Shown piece after piece: positions 39,598 to 50,032 of a stretch of DNA of 64,000 nucleotides (position 1 is its first letter; the number at the start of each line of letters is the position of its first letter). A program made the position numbers and the translations under genes. The DNA is from Flavobacteria bacterium MS024-2A (GTDB lineage: Bacteria > Bacteroidota > Bacteroidia > Flavobacteriales > Flavobacteriaceae). The notes below the pieces were generated by a model. The model saw only the letters and a list, made by a program, of their open reading frames with translations. It had not been told where the DNA came from and made no database searches. The DNA lies in contig CAJJBB010000011.1 in NCBI GenBank assembly GCA_905182305.1, forward strand, positions 1 through 64,000, read 5' to 3'.

Positions 39598-41381
39598 TAA
39601 CTTAATTTTTGGTCAATTTCACTTTTTTCCAAAGTAATAAAAATCTTTTTGTTAAAAGGGGAAACTGTAGTTTCTTTACAACCAAAAAAGTCATCTAATA
39701 AACGTTGTTGTTCAATTATTAATAAAGAGTCTCCTGTTTTAATAGATAAACTTTTTGCTAATGATTTTGCTACTTGATCTGCATAACTAAAATGTTGGTT
39801 ATCAGATATTTGATCAGATTCAGATAAAATGGACTCAATCACATTTTCAATTTTATGAGAAGGACAGAGCTCTGGTGCACCTATAACTTCAAGTGTTTTG
39901 TGGTCTTTTAATTTAATTTGAAAGCCTAAAGAATCTAAAATGTCTTCAGTTTCTTTAAACTGTTCTAGCTGTTGAGGGTTTAATGTAATGAAAATAGGAA
40001 AAAGTAGTTGTTGACTTATCCCCTTTTTAGAAGTAATAGCGCTCAAAAATCGTTCATAAAGAATTCGTTGATGCGCACGATGCTGATCAATTAATAGCAT
40101 ACTTGTTTTTAGGGGACACACAATATATTTTGAAAAAAGCTGAAAAACACGAGTGATTTGAGGGGTTTCAATCAATTGCTTTGAAGACTTTAAATCATGA
40201 GTATATTCGGTTTTTTCATCTGAGTGAAGGCCTTCCAATTTTAGTATATTAAGTGGTACTTTAGATTTGACGTTCTTAAAGGGATTAAAACTTGAATCCA
40301 CTTCAATGGGAGGTGTAGAAGGTGTTTTGTCTTTATAATTATAAGGAAGTTCTATTGCTTGGTTCTGAAGAAAATCTAAGGTTGGAACTATTTGAAAAAT
40401 CCCTAAACTATGTTTAATCGCAGATCGTAAAATGGCGTAAAGACTTTGCTCATCGTCAAATTTAACTTCTGTTTTTGTTGGATGGATATTAATGTCTATT
40501 CTCTTAGTATCAATGTTTAAAAACAAAAAATACCCTGGATGATACCCTGGTTTCAAAAGACCTTCAAACGCTTTAATTATGGCATGGTGAAGAAAAGAAC
40601 TTTTAATAAAGCGATTATTAACGAAAAAAAAATGTTGCCCACGAGTCTTTTTTGATTGAGAAGGTTTTAACACAAAACCTTCAAGTTTAGCTAAAGAAGT
40701 TGATTCTTCAACAGGAACTAAAAGAGAATCTAGTTTTGTTCCAAAAACATTGACAATACGTTTTCGGAAAGACGTGACAGGTAAGTCAAAAATTTCGTTT
40801 CCATTATTAAAAAATAAAAAATTAATTCCTGGATGGGCCAGAGCTACTCGATGAAATTCATCAATAATATGTCGCAATTCAACTGTATCAGATTTTAAAA
40901 AATTTCGCCGGGCAGGGATGTTATAAAACAAACTTTTTACTGCAATAGAAGTTCCTTTGGGTTGAGTAGAAAATGTTTGTTCTATTACATTACTACCTTC
41001 TATTTTTAGGTGATGTGATACTTCTTCATCTTTAGTACGTGTGTGGGTTTCTACTCTTGCAATTGCTGCAATAGAGGCAAGTGCCTCTCCACGAAACCCT
41101 TTTGTTTGTAATGCAAATAGATCTTCTGCGACTTTTATTTTTGAGGTAGCATGACGTTCAAAGGCTAGACGAATGTCAATACTATTCATTCCCATTCCAT
41201 CATCAACTACTCGAACTAATGTTTTTCCAGCATCTTTTATTATGAGCTGAATGATTTCTGAACCAGCATCAACGGCATTCTCAAGTAACTCCTTCACAAC
41301 AGATGCTGGTCGTTGAATGACTTCTCCTGCCGCAATTTGATTTGCTACATGATCTGGTAAGAGTTTTATTTTATTTGTCAT
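39597..41381 (-). CDS. mutL: DNA mismatch repair protein MutL
   Basis: LPDHVANQIAAGEVIQRPASVVKELLENAVDAG, TKGFRGEALASIAAIARVE. Confidence 0.97.
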   Translation of the reverse strand: MTNKIKLLPDHVANQIAAGEVIQRPASVVKELLENAVDAGSEIIQLIIKDAGKTLVRVVDDGMGMNSIDIRLAFERHATSKIKVAEDLFALQTKGFRGEALASIAAIARVETHTRTKDEEVSHHLKIEGSNVIEQTFSTQPKGTSIAVKSLFYNIPARRNFLKSDTVELRHIIDEFHRVALAHPGINFLFFNNGNEIFDLPVTSFRKRIVNVFGTKLDSLLVPVEESTSLAKLEGFVLKPSQSKKTRGQHFFFVNNRFIKSSFLHHAIIKAFEGLLKPGYHPGYFLFLNIDTKRIDINIHPTKTEVKFDDEQSLYAILRSAIKHSLGIFQIVPTLDFLQNQAIELPYNYKDKTPSTPPIEVDSSFNPFKNVKSKVPLNILKLEGLHSDEKTEYTHDLKSSKQLIETPQITRVFQLFSKYIVCPLKTSMLLIDQHRAHQRILYERFLSAITSKKGISQQLLFPIFITLNPQQLEQFKETEDILDSLGFQIKLKDHKTLEVIGAPELCPSHKIENVIESILSESDQISDNQHFSYADQVAKSLAKSLSIKTGDSLLIIEQQRLLDDFFGCKETTVSPFNKKIFITLEKSEIDQKLS

Positions 41382-41677
41382 TAAGAAACAGCTGTAAAAA
41401 TAGAAATGTCAAAATCTAAAATGTATAAACACACAAAAACAAGAACTAAAATTATTAACAATAGGCGTAATGTAATAGATCTATTTTTACGTGTTCGCAT
41501 TTGAAACCTTGCCTCTTTCCATTGATGGCCAAAATCATTAGAATTATAAGTGTCGCGATACTTTGCGAATTTAGAGTCAAACTCATACAAGTTTCCTTCT
41601 TCTTTTCCCTTGTAATAGCGAGGTGTATAGTTATACCGTCTATTTTTTTTTAGTTTGAATAGTGTTGATTTCAACAT
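41381..41677 (-). CDS. Hypothetical single-TM protein between mutL and ribH
   Basis: 98 aa; YNYTPRYYKGKEEGNLYEFDSKFAKYRDTYNSNDFGHQWKEARFQMRTRKNRS then a C-terminal TM. Confidence 0.7.
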   Translation of the reverse strand: MLKSTLFKLKKNRRYNYTPRYYKGKEEGNLYEFDSKFAKYRDTYNSNDFGHQWKEARFQMRTRKNRSITLRLLLIILVLVFVCLYILDFDISIFTAVS

Positions 41678-41742
41678 AATTCAAAGGTACAAGAAAGCTA
41701 TAAAATTAAGAACTCTACATGCAGAAAATTATGGTAATAAAC

Positions 41743-42228
41743 TTAATGTGTGTGCCTAAATTGAATCATCTTAAGTGCGGCAACAGCAGCTTCCACTCCT
41801 TTATTACCATATTTACCTCCGCTTCTATCTTGAGCCTGCTTTAAGTTGTGATCTGTAAGTACACAAAAAATCACAGGAACCTCTGACTGTACATTTAAAT
41901 CCTTAATACCTTGAGAAACGGCTTGACATACAAAATCAAAGTGTTTTGTTTGGCCTTGAATAATACTTCCAATAGTAATGACAGCATCTGGATCAAAAGA
42001 CTGTGCCTTTTTTGCACCATAAATTAACTCGAAACTTCCTGGTACATAAGATACTTTAATGTTGGCTTGCTGTACATTATTTTTTAATAACGTATTAATT
42101 GCACCTTCTTTAAGGTCCGAGGTTATTGTCTCATTCCACTGAGAAACAACAAGGTGAATTTTAAAAGAAGTTCCATCAGGAACTGATTGTAAATTATAAG
42201 AAGAAAGATTAGTTGAAGCTGTCGCCAT
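41743..42228 (-). CDS. ribH: 6,7-dimethyl-8-ribityllumazine synthase
   Basis: VSYVPGSFELIYGAKKA, VITIGSIIQGQTKHFDFVCQAVSQGI, FCVLTDHNLKQAQDRSGGKYGNKGVEAAVAALKM. Confidence 0.95.
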   Translation of the reverse strand: MATASTNLSSYNLQSVPDGTSFKIHLVVSQWNETITSDLKEGAINTLLKNNVQQANIKVSYVPGSFELIYGAKKAQSFDPDAVITIGSIIQGQTKHFDFVCQAVSQGIKDLNVQSEVPVIFCVLTDHNLKQAQDRSGGKYGNKGVEAAVAALKMIQFRHTH

Positions 42229-43017
42229 TTATTTTAATAACGTTTCTAATTTTCCAATTTGAACTCCTACTAGCTCAGCCTCGGTAGATTCTGAAAATTC
42301 TTTTTCTATTCGCTTTAAAAACGTTAGCGCTTGTTGTATTTTTCCAATAGAGGCACCCATAATAGCTGCTTTGTACAAATATTTTGGTGTGCTGTACATA
42401 TTGTTATTAATTTGAGCAGCAGTTACGTAGTAATCAAATGCATCTTCTTTTTGGTCTAACTGAGCGAAAGCATCTCCAATAGCTCCTTTTGAAAGAGCAC
42501 TCAGCAACACATCATCTGCACTGAATTGATCTAAATATAAAATTGCATTATTATAATCTTTTGTGTTTAAATACGCCATTCCTGCACTGTAAGTAGCAAG
42601 TTTTGCGGCAGGAGTACCTTTATAATTTTCAATAATATCTAGAAACCCATATTTCCCTTCTCCTCCATTAAGAGCTCTTGAATACAAAGAATCGGCTTCA
42701 ACACTGTTAACTGCAAGATCAAAATAGTATTGTGCTTGGTTCAATTCACTAACGGCCTCACGTTCTTTAGGAACTAATACATAATTACTATAACCCAAAT
42801 ATCCTAAAACACTTAAAGCAATTAAGCCAATAAACGTTAAAATGATATTTTGATACTTAACAACCCATTCCTCTGTTTTGGAAGCAGTCGTATCTAAGGT
42901 TTCGAAAACCTCTGCTGTTGTACTTTCTTTAACCTCTTCATTTTCTTTTGAAGTGGTAACTGATTTTTTTGCACCGCGTTTTTTGTATGTAGCCATTATA
43001 AAGTTAATTAAGCGCAC
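42229..43017 (-). CDS. TPR-containing membrane protein
   Basis: One TM followed by TPR-like helices (AAKLATYSAGMAYLNTKDYNNAILYLDQF). Confidence 0.8.
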   Translation of the reverse strand: MRLINFIMATYKKRGAKKSVTTSKENEEVKESTTAEVFETLDTTASKTEEWVVKYQNIILTFIGLIALSVLGYLGYSNYVLVPKEREAVSELNQAQYYFDLAVNSVEADSLYSRALNGGEGKYGFLDIIENYKGTPAAKLATYSAGMAYLNTKDYNNAILYLDQFSADDVLLSALSKGAIGDAFAQLDQKEDAFDYYVTAAQINNNMYSTPKYLYKAAIMGASIGKIQQALTFLKRIEKEFSESTEAELVGVQIGKLETLLK

Positions 43018-43085
43018 AAAATTAGTCTTTTTATTCTAATTCAAAAAGTCCTAACATAGCTTCTAACTTATTATTTTTGTATCCT

Positions 43086-44165
43086 ATGTATTTAAAACAA
43101 CTTACACTTACTAATTATAAAAATATTAGCTCCAAAACATTTGATCTAAACCCCAAGATCAATTGTTTTATTGGAAACAATGGCGTTGGAAAGTCAAACA
43201 TCCTTGATGCAATTTTTCATTTATCTTTTGGAAAAAGTTATTTTAATCCAATTTCTACACAAAACATCCAGTTTGGATGTGATTTTTTTGTGCTAGAAGG
43301 TCGCTATGAAAAAGATAAGCGTGAAGAAAAAATAATTTGTAGTGTTAAGAAAGGACAGAAAAAAACTATTAAAAGAAATGGGAAAACATATGAAAGGCTT
43401 TCTGATCACTTAGGATTAATTCCTACAGTAATTATTTCACCTGCTGATCAAGATTTAATTTCGGAGGGCAGCAGTATTAGAAGAAAGTTTATTGATGCTG
43501 TTATAGGGCAAACAGATGCGGAATTTCTTAAACATTTGATAGAGTATAATAAAATACTCTCGCAAAGAAATGCTTTACTTAAATTTTTTGTGTTAAATCA
43601 CACCTTTGATTCAGACACTTTAAACATTTACAACCTACAATTAGCTGAAAGAAGTGTAACTATTTTTGAAAAAAGAAAGGCTTTTATGGTCCAGTTTATT
43701 CCTATATTTAAAGCTTGCTACCATAGTATAAGTGTCCAAGAAGAAAATATTAATTTAATCTTTGAAAGTCAACTTTTTAAATCATCTCACCTTAAACTTC
43801 TTGAAGAAAGTCTCGCAAAAGATCGCATTACTCAATACACAAGCTGTGGGATTCATAAAGATGATATTCACTTCTTAAAAGATGAACATCCTATTAAAAA
43901 ATTTGGTAGTCAAGGAGAGCAAAAAACATTTCTTATAGCCCTTAAATTGGCACAATTTGATTTTCTTAAATCAAAAACCGGATTTTCTCCTATTTTACTT
44001 TTAGATGATGCTTTTGACAAATTGGATCAACTTAGGGTATCACAAATTGTGTCCTTAGTAGATCAAAATGATTTTGGACAAATATTTATTACAGATACCC
44101 ATAAAGATAGAACTCTACAAGCACTTTCAAAAACAACATCAGGATATGAAATATTTGATTTATAA
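43086..44165 (+). CDS. recF: DNA replication and repair protein RecF
   Basis: MYLKQLTLTNYKNISSKTFDLNPKINCFIGNNGVGKSNILDAI, FGSQGEQKTFLIALKLAQ, ILLLDDAFDKLDQLR. Confidence 0.96.
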   Translation: MYLKQLTLTNYKNISSKTFDLNPKINCFIGNNGVGKSNILDAIFHLSFGKSYFNPISTQNIQFGCDFFVLEGRYEKDKREEKIICSVKKGQKKTIKRNGKTYERLSDHLGLIPTVIISPADQDLISEGSSIRRKFIDAVIGQTDAEFLKHLIEYNKILSQRNALLKFFVLNHTFDSDTLNIYNLQLAERSVTIFEKRKAFMVQFIPIFKACYHSISVQEENINLIFESQLFKSSHLKLLEESLAKDRITQYTSCGIHKDDIHFLKDEHPIKKFGSQGEQKTFLIALKLAQFDFLKSKTGFSPILLLDDAFDKLDQLRVSQIVSLVDQNDFGQIFITDTHKDRTLQALSKTTSGYEIFDL

Positions 44166-44598
44166 AAATCATAAAGCTTTTTTACTATTATTAATCATCT
44201 CTTTAACAATAGGTTGTGCTTCGAAAAATGATGTTTCAATTGATCAATTGAAAGGTTATTGGGAAATTGATTTTGTTAAGCAACAAGGAGAGGTGTTTAA
44301 AACAAATTCCGTGACACCTCTATACGACCATTACATTCTTAATGAGAAAAAAGGAGTTCTTAATAAAGTTGCTCCATCTATGATGGGAGTATTTCAAACT
44401 TCAACAAATGCCACCTCTTTTCAAGTAGAAAAAAGGAAAGAAGATTTTTATTTAAAGTTTAAAACCTCCTGGGACGAGTGGTCTAAAAAAATAGTCCTTC
44501 TTGATGATCAAAAGCTTATCTTAGAACATGAAAAAAAAACCTTTTATTATAAAAGACCCCGTTTAATTAACTTAAACAATGAACTATTCAAAAAATAA
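44146..44598 (+). CDS. Lipocalin-like lipoprotein
   Basis: MKYLIYKNHKAFLLLLIISLTIGCASKND lipobox; LKGYWEIDFVKQQG; overlaps recF 3' end. Confidence 0.7.
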   Translation: MKYLIYKNHKAFLLLLIISLTIGCASKNDVSIDQLKGYWEIDFVKQQGEVFKTNSVTPLYDHYILNEKKGVLNKVAPSMMGVFQTSTNATSFQVEKRKEDFYLKFKTSWDEWSKKIVLLDDQKLILEHEKKTFYYKRPRLINLNNELFKK

Positions 44599-44881
44599 GT
44601 TTGATCCAAAGCCTATTAAAGTTGTGTTGGATCATATTGTTGAACAAAAGTCCTTAAAAAAAGGTGTTCAAAACATTAGAATTTGTAACTCTTGGGGTGA
44701 ATTGATGGGCAAACATATTTTACAATATACTGACGAGGTTCGTTTCTCACATAACACTCTTTATGTCTCTTTACATTCAGCACCCTTAAAAATGGAATTA
44801 AAGTATGATCTTGAAAAAATAGTAACTAGACTAAACGAACATCTTAAAAAGACATTAATTAAAAAAATAGTACTGATTTAG
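44579..44881 (+). CDS. DUF721 (DciA-like) protein
   Basis: [57 protein letters not shown] pattern typical of DUF721. Confidence 0.8.
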   Translation: MNYSKNKFDPKPIKVVLDHIVEQKSLKKGVQNIRICNSWGELMGKHILQYTDEVRFSHNTLYVSLHSAPLKMELKYDLEKIVTRLNEHLKKTLIKKIVLI

Positions 44882-45294
44882 AAACGCTCTCGTTTTGCGA
44901 AATGAAAGGCAGCTTCAATAGCTGCATTTTCATCACTATCAGAACCATGAACAGCATTTTCTCCCATTGAGGTGGCATACAACTTTCTAATGGTTCCATC
45001 AGCTGCTTCTTTGGGATTGGTAGCGCCTATAAGAGTCCTGAAATCACTTACAGCATTTTCTTTTTCAAGAATTGCAGCAACAATTGGTCCTCTAGTCATA
45101 AAAGCTACTAGCTCAATATAAAAAGGGCGTTCTTTATGAACTGAATAAAAATGTTCTGCATCTTGTTGGGTTAGTTGAGTTAGCTTAAGAGCTTTAATTT
45201 TGAAGCCAGAAGAAGTTGCTTTTTCTAAGATATTCCCAATATGTCCATTTTCGACTCCATCAGGCTTAATCATCATAAGTGTAATATTATTCAT
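44878..45294 (-). CDS. ndk: Nucleoside diphosphate kinase
   Basis: [60 protein letters not shown]. Confidence 0.96.
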   Translation of the reverse strand: MNNITLMMIKPDGVENGHIGNILEKATSSGFKIKALKLTQLTQQDAEHFYSVHKERPFYIELVAFMTRGPIVAAILEKENAVSDFRTLIGATNPKEAADGTIRKLYATSMGENAVHGSDSDENAAIEAAFHFAKRERF

Positions 45295-45423
45295 TTTTTT
45301 TCTTTAGATCAAAATTACTAAATGTATTTAAATCCTCCTTCACTAAAAATTCTAAAAATTCAATGAACAGTTAAAAAAAAATTGAGCCGTCTAAATATTA
45401 TGAAAATAGTATCTTTACAAGGT

Positions 45424-46431
45424 ATGAAACAGCACTTTATATCCGATTTACAAAAACTCCTTGATACCCCTCAAAAAATCGTTATTCTCCCACACAAAAA
45501 TCCTGATGGAGATGCTTTAGGGAGTACATTGGCCTTGAGATATTTTTTACTTAAGAAAAAGCATGAAGCGGTTGTGATTTCGCCAAATGATTACCCTGAT
45601 TTTTTGAATTGGTTACCCGGTCAGGATACTGTTTTAAAATTTAATAAAAACACTAAAGAAGTGCGTCAAAAAATTGATGCTGCTACTTTAATTTTTACCC
45701 TTGATTTTAATAACTTATCAAGAATTGGAGATTTAGAACCCTTAATTAAAGATTCTAAGGCAACTAAAATAATGATTGATCATCATGAAAGTCCCGGTGA
45801 CTATGCTACTTTGATGTATTCTGATCCTTCAATGAGTTCTACTTGTGAAATGGTTTACCATCTAATTAATACACTCAACAAAAACGCGTTTACATCTGAA
45901 ATTTCTAACTGCTTGTATACTGGGATCATGACAGACACAGGTTCCTTTAGATATCCTGCAACCACACCAAAAACTCACAAAGCGATAGCTCATTTAATTG
46001 AAGCAGGAGCTTCTAGTTCCAATATTCATCAAAAAATTTATGATAGTGCATCTTTTAGTAGATTAAAACTTTTAGGAATTACTCTGTCTAATATGAAGCA
46101 AATTAAAAACCTTCCCGTCGTATACATGACACTTTCACAAGAAGAACTTAACACTTGTGACTATAAAAAAGGGGATACTGAAGGTTTTGTGAATTATGGA
46201 TTGAGTTTAGAGGGTATTCTTTTTTCGTGTATTATGATAGAAAATCAACAGGAAGGTATTCTTAAAATGTCTTTTAGATCACAAGGAAATTTTTCAGTAA
46301 ACGACTTTGCGCGAATCTATTTCAATGGTGGCGGACATCACAATGCTGCTGGCGGTATGTCAAAAGAGTCTATAAAAGAGACTGTAATTCGATTTGAAAA
46401 GGCAATTAAAGAAGTTGCAAATCAATTCTAA
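45424..46431 (+). CDS. DHH/DHHA1 phosphoesterase (NrnA-like)
   Basis: VILPHKNPDGDALGSTLALRYFL, MIDHHESPGDYA, GIMTDTGSFRY, FNGGGHHNAAGG; start moved to MKQHFISDL. Confidence 0.9.
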   Translation: MKQHFISDLQKLLDTPQKIVILPHKNPDGDALGSTLALRYFLLKKKHEAVVISPNDYPDFLNWLPGQDTVLKFNKNTKEVRQKIDAATLIFTLDFNNLSRIGDLEPLIKDSKATKIMIDHHESPGDYATLMYSDPSMSSTCEMVYHLINTLNKNAFTSEISNCLYTGIMTDTGSFRYPATTPKTHKAIAHLIEAGASSSNIHQKIYDSASFSRLKLLGITLSNMKQIKNLPVVYMTLSQEELNTCDYKKGDTEGFVNYGLSLEGILFSCIMIENQQEGILKMSFRSQGNFSVNDFARIYFNGGGHHNAAGGMSKESIKETVIRFEKAIKEVANQF

Positions 46432-46957
46432 ATTAATGAAAAAAAAATACAGCTTATTACTACTAGGGTTTTTAGTTTCTTGTCAAGAAATTCAACCAAG
46501 GCAACCAATAAATAAAAAAGAAGTTAGCAATATGTCTAGCTCTGCTAAGCGTAATAAAAATTTATTTGCTCAAGAAGAACGACTATTAAATGCAGCAGCA
46601 AAAGAAGATTCGTCATATATTTATAAAAAAGCTCCCTCGGGGTATTTATTTGCCTATGTAAATAAATCATCTGATTACTTTAGATCCCCTCAAAAGGGAG
46701 AACTAGTATCTTTTGAATACTCCATAGAAACACTCCAAAAAGAGTTGCTTTATAATAAAAAGGAACTTGGAATAGTAAATTACAGAATAGACCAAGAAGA
46801 TTTACTGCCTGCTTTACGTGAAGGACTTCGCATAATGAAAGTTAATGAAGTTGTTGTTTTTCTTTTTCCTTCATACCTTTGTTATGGATATCAAGGGGAT
46901 GGCGATAAAGTTGGTATTAATCAGCCTCTTCGTCTAACAATTGAACGTCTGAATTAA
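46394..46957 (+). CDS. gldI: Gliding motility-associated PPIase-type lipoprotein GldI (likely start MKKKYSLLLLGFLVSCQEI near 46436)
   Basis: Lipobox VSCQEIQPRQPI; FKBP-like EDLLPALREGLRIMKVNEVVVFLFPSYLCYGYQGDGDKVGINQPLRLTIERL; position before a PPIase gene. Confidence 0.82.
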   Translation: MKRQLKKLQINSKLMKKKYSLLLLGFLVSCQEIQPRQPINKKEVSNMSSSAKRNKNLFAQEERLLNAAAKEDSSYIYKKAPSGYLFAYVNKSSDYFRSPQKGELVSFEYSIETLQKELLYNKKELGIVNYRIDQEDLLPALREGLRIMKVNEVVVFLFPSYLCYGYQGDGDKVGINQPLRLTIERLN

Positions 46958-46975
46958 ATAAATAAACATACTACA

Positions 46976-48061
46976 ATGAAAAAATCATATACTTCACTTT
47001 TTATTGCTTTAATCCTTTTAGGATGTGAACCAAACCATCCTGATCTTGAACCTGGGCTATATGCTGATATCATTACGTCAAAAGGATCAATTATCATAAA
47101 ATTAGCTTACGAGAAGGCTCCCATTACTGTTGCAAACTTTGTTTCTTTAAGTGAAGGCAAAAATTCAAACGTAGCAAATGAATTTAAATCAAAAAAATAC
47201 TATAACGGATTAAAATTTCACCGTGTCATTCCAGATTTCATGATTCAAGGAGGAGATCCATTGGGTTTAGGATCAGGTGGACCTGGTTATACTTTTGATG
47301 ATGAATTTAGTGATTTAACCCATGAAGGACCTGGTATACTTTCTATGGCAAATTCTGGCCCTGCGACTAATGGAAGTCAATTTTTCATTACTCATAAAGC
47401 GACACCATGGTTAGATGGAATACATACTGTTTTTGGAAAAGTAATTAAAGGGCAAAATGCCGTTGATAGTATTGTTACAAATGATTTAATTGAAAAAATT
47501 AATATTATTAGAAAAGGGAAAGAAGCAAAGGGATTTGATTCTTCAGTAATTTTTGATGCTTATTTTAAACAAAAAAATGTAATTACACAAGAAATAAACG
47601 CAAAAGAAGGACATATAAAAGATCGTAATATCACTAAACATTTTGCAATAAAAAAACAATCTATTACTACCGCTTCAGGTCTTCAATACACCATTACTGA
47701 AAAAGGAAATGGTGCTGCTGTTATTTCGACAAATGTTGTAAACGTAAATTATGCGGTTTATTTTGATGATGGTAAGCTTCTTGAAACAAGTATTGAAGCA
47801 ACTGCTTTGGCTAATAATATGTTGAATAAACAGCGTCAAATGGCTGGAAAATATGAGCCCATTAAAGCTAGAGTTGGAGAAACAGACGCTATGATTGAGG
47901 GATTCAAGGAAGGCCTTCGACTTCTAAAAGAAGGTGATAAAGCAACACTTTTCCTGCCCTATGCACTAGCTTATGGAGCCAACGGCGGACAAGGTGTGCC
48001 ACCAAATTCAGATTTGATTTTTGAAGTTGAAATCGTAACCGTAATTAAACAAAAAATATAA
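46976..48061 (+). CDS. Cyclophilin-FKBP fusion peptidyl-prolyl isomerase lipoprotein
   Basis: ILLGCEP lipobox; cyclophilin FHRVIPDFMIQGGDPLGLGSGGPGYTFDDEF; C-terminal FKBP MIEGFKEGLRLLKEGDKATLFLPYALAYGANGGQGVPPNSDLIFEVEIV. Confidence 0.93.
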   Translation: MKKSYTSLFIALILLGCEPNHPDLEPGLYADIITSKGSIIIKLAYEKAPITVANFVSLSEGKNSNVANEFKSKKYYNGLKFHRVIPDFMIQGGDPLGLGSGGPGYTFDDEFSDLTHEGPGILSMANSGPATNGSQFFITHKATPWLDGIHTVFGKVIKGQNAVDSIVTNDLIEKINIIRKGKEAKGFDSSVIFDAYFKQKNVITQEINAKEGHIKDRNITKHFAIKKQSITTASGLQYTITEKGNGAAVISTNVVNVNYAVYFDDGKLLETSIEATALANNMLNKQRQMAGKYEPIKARVGETDAMIEGFKEGLRLLKEGDKATLFLPYALAYGANGGQGVPPNSDLIFEVEIVTVIKQKI

Positions 48062-48092
48062 AGGCCAGCTATTAGTTGATCTTTATTTATTT

Positions 48093-49151
48093 ATGAAAAA
48101 CATAAACTATTTTTTAATTGGCGTCATACCTTTGCAGTGGTTAGCCTTAAAATGGTCTAAAAATAACTCTGAATGGATAGAAACAAACTACAGTCAAAAA
48201 TTTTATCCTTTAATTTTTAAATCACATCGCTTTTTTTTTGAAAATATTTATTTTTCATTTGGAGATCTTATCTATTTAGCAGCAATTATATCTTTCATAG
48301 GAAGTTTAATTTACTTAATTAAAAATCCTTTAAATAGATTTCGAAACTATCTTTTTCAGGGACTGGCTTATGTTTCGTTAATTCATTTAATTTTTCAACT
48401 TAGTTGGGGATTAAACTATTATCGCCTTCCATTGAATAAAGCTTTAGCATATGATTTAACTTATAATGAAACACAGCTAACCAAAACTTTAGAGAAGCTG
48501 ATACAAACAACTAATTTACTTCATGAACAACTGAGTAATGAAGATAGTCTTCCAGTAAAAATACCTTACTCAAAAGACACTATCTCTAGCATGATAGAAC
48601 GTGATTTTTTGTTTATGAAACAACGGTTTACGATTCAACCATTTATAAAAAATTCTCTGTGGAGTACGATTCTAAGTTACATGGGGTATTCTGGCTATTT
48701 AAATCCGCTTACCTTGGAATCACATGTAAATAAAAATATTCCAGCTTTTAACTACATAACAACAGCTGCTCATGAAATGGCTCATCAGCTGGGAATAGCA
48801 GCAGAAAATGAAGCGAATTTTATTGCTTTTTACACCACTATAAATAATCCGGATCCCTTTATTAAATTTTCAGGGTATAGTTTTGGATTAAAATATTGTT
48901 ATGCAGATTTATATAAGCTAAACCAAAAAAAAGCAAAAGAACTCATAGCACAATTAAAACCTGGCATTTTAAAAAATTTTCAAGAACAATCCGCTTTTTG
49001 GAAGGCTTATGAAAATCCTTTTGAGCCATATTTAAAAAAAGGCTATGACAAATACTTAAAAGCCAACGGTCAAGCACTTGGAATTCAAAGCTATAATGCA
49101 ATGGTAGCATTAGTGATCGCATATTCAAAAGAAAATGTTTTTGATATTTAA
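48093..49151 (+). CDS. DUF3810 membrane protein
   Basis: IFQLSWGLNYYRLPL, MGYSGYLNPLTLESHVNKNIPAFNYITTAAHEMAHQLGIAAENEANFIAF. Confidence 0.82.
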   Translation: MKNINYFLIGVIPLQWLALKWSKNNSEWIETNYSQKFYPLIFKSHRFFFENIYFSFGDLIYLAAIISFIGSLIYLIKNPLNRFRNYLFQGLAYVSLIHLIFQLSWGLNYYRLPLNKALAYDLTYNETQLTKTLEKLIQTTNLLHEQLSNEDSLPVKIPYSKDTISSMIERDFLFMKQRFTIQPFIKNSLWSTILSYMGYSGYLNPLTLESHVNKNIPAFNYITTAAHEMAHQLGIAAENEANFIAFYTTINNPDPFIKFSGYSFGLKYCYADLYKLNQKKAKELIAQLKPGILKNFQEQSAFWKAYENPFEPYLKKGYDKYLKANGQALGIQSYNAMVALVIAYSKENVFDI

Positions 49152-49204
49152 AACTTCTATTGACTTTTTTTCTTTTCCCTTATATTTTAAAATACCTTGC
49201 AAAA

Positions 49205-50002
49205 GTGAAAGCACTATCAAGTATTCAAAATCCTGAAATAAAAAAATTACGCTTGCTTTTTCAAAAAACAAAGGAGCGTAAAAAACAAAGTCTTTTTGTG
49301 ATTGAAGGAGAAAGAGAGATTGAAAAAGCCTTAAAGGGAGGTTATCTTCTCAAATCCATTTTTATACATGAAGCAGCTGAACACTCTTTTGAAATAATTA
49401 TCTCCCAGTCCGAAGTATCTAATGTTTTTATATTAGCGTCATCAATTTTTGAACGTTTGAGTATCCGCTCAGGATCAGAAAAAATAATTGCTGTCGCTCA
49501 AAGTAAGACTCACAATTTAGAAGACTTAATACTTAGCGAAACTTCAATAATACTAGTAATTGAAGCCCCAGAAAAGCCAGGAAACATAGGGGCAATTTTC
49601 CGAACAGCCGCTGCTGCTAAAATGGATGCTGTTATTGTAGCAAATCCTAAAACAGATTTTTATAATCCAAACAGTATTCGATCTAGTTTAGGTAGTATAT
49701 TTTTGACTCCTACAGCTATAGGTAACTCTCTAGAGGTCATATCATTTCTGAAAAATAAATCAATTTGTATTGCAACAGCAGCAATTCATCCAGAGGCAAT
49801 AAATTATAATGACTTTGATTATTCAACTCCATGTGCAATTATTATGGGCACAGAAAGTGCAGGCTTAGATTCGTTATGGCTTGAGAAAACAGATCAAAAT
49901 TTAATTATACCCATGGACAAAGACATAGATTCATTGAATTTATCTGTTTCTGCAGGAATTTTAATGTATGAGGCTCAACGAAAGAATAAGCAATTTGAAT
50001 AA
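49205..50002 (+). CDS. TrmH/SpoU-family RNA methyltransferase
   Basis: SIQNPEIKKLRLLFQKTKERKKQSLFVIEGEREIEKAL, IEAPEKPGNIGAIFRTAAAAKMDAVIV, IIMGTESAGL, IPMDKDIDSLNLSVSAGILMYEAQRK; probable GTG start. Confidence 0.92.
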   Translation: MKALSSIQNPEIKKLRLLFQKTKERKKQSLFVIEGEREIEKALKGGYLLKSIFIHEAAEHSFEIIISQSEVSNVFILASSIFERLSIRSGSEKIIAVAQSKTHNLEDLILSETSIILVIEAPEKPGNIGAIFRTAAAAKMDAVIVANPKTDFYNPNSIRSSLGSIFLTPTAIGNSLEVISFLKNKSICIATAAIHPEAINYNDFDYSTPCAIIMGTESAGLDSLWLEKTDQNLIIPMDKDIDSLNLSVSAGILMYEAQRKNKQFE

Positions 50003-50032
50003 AACCTAAATCTTTAGTATATTCAGAATGAA

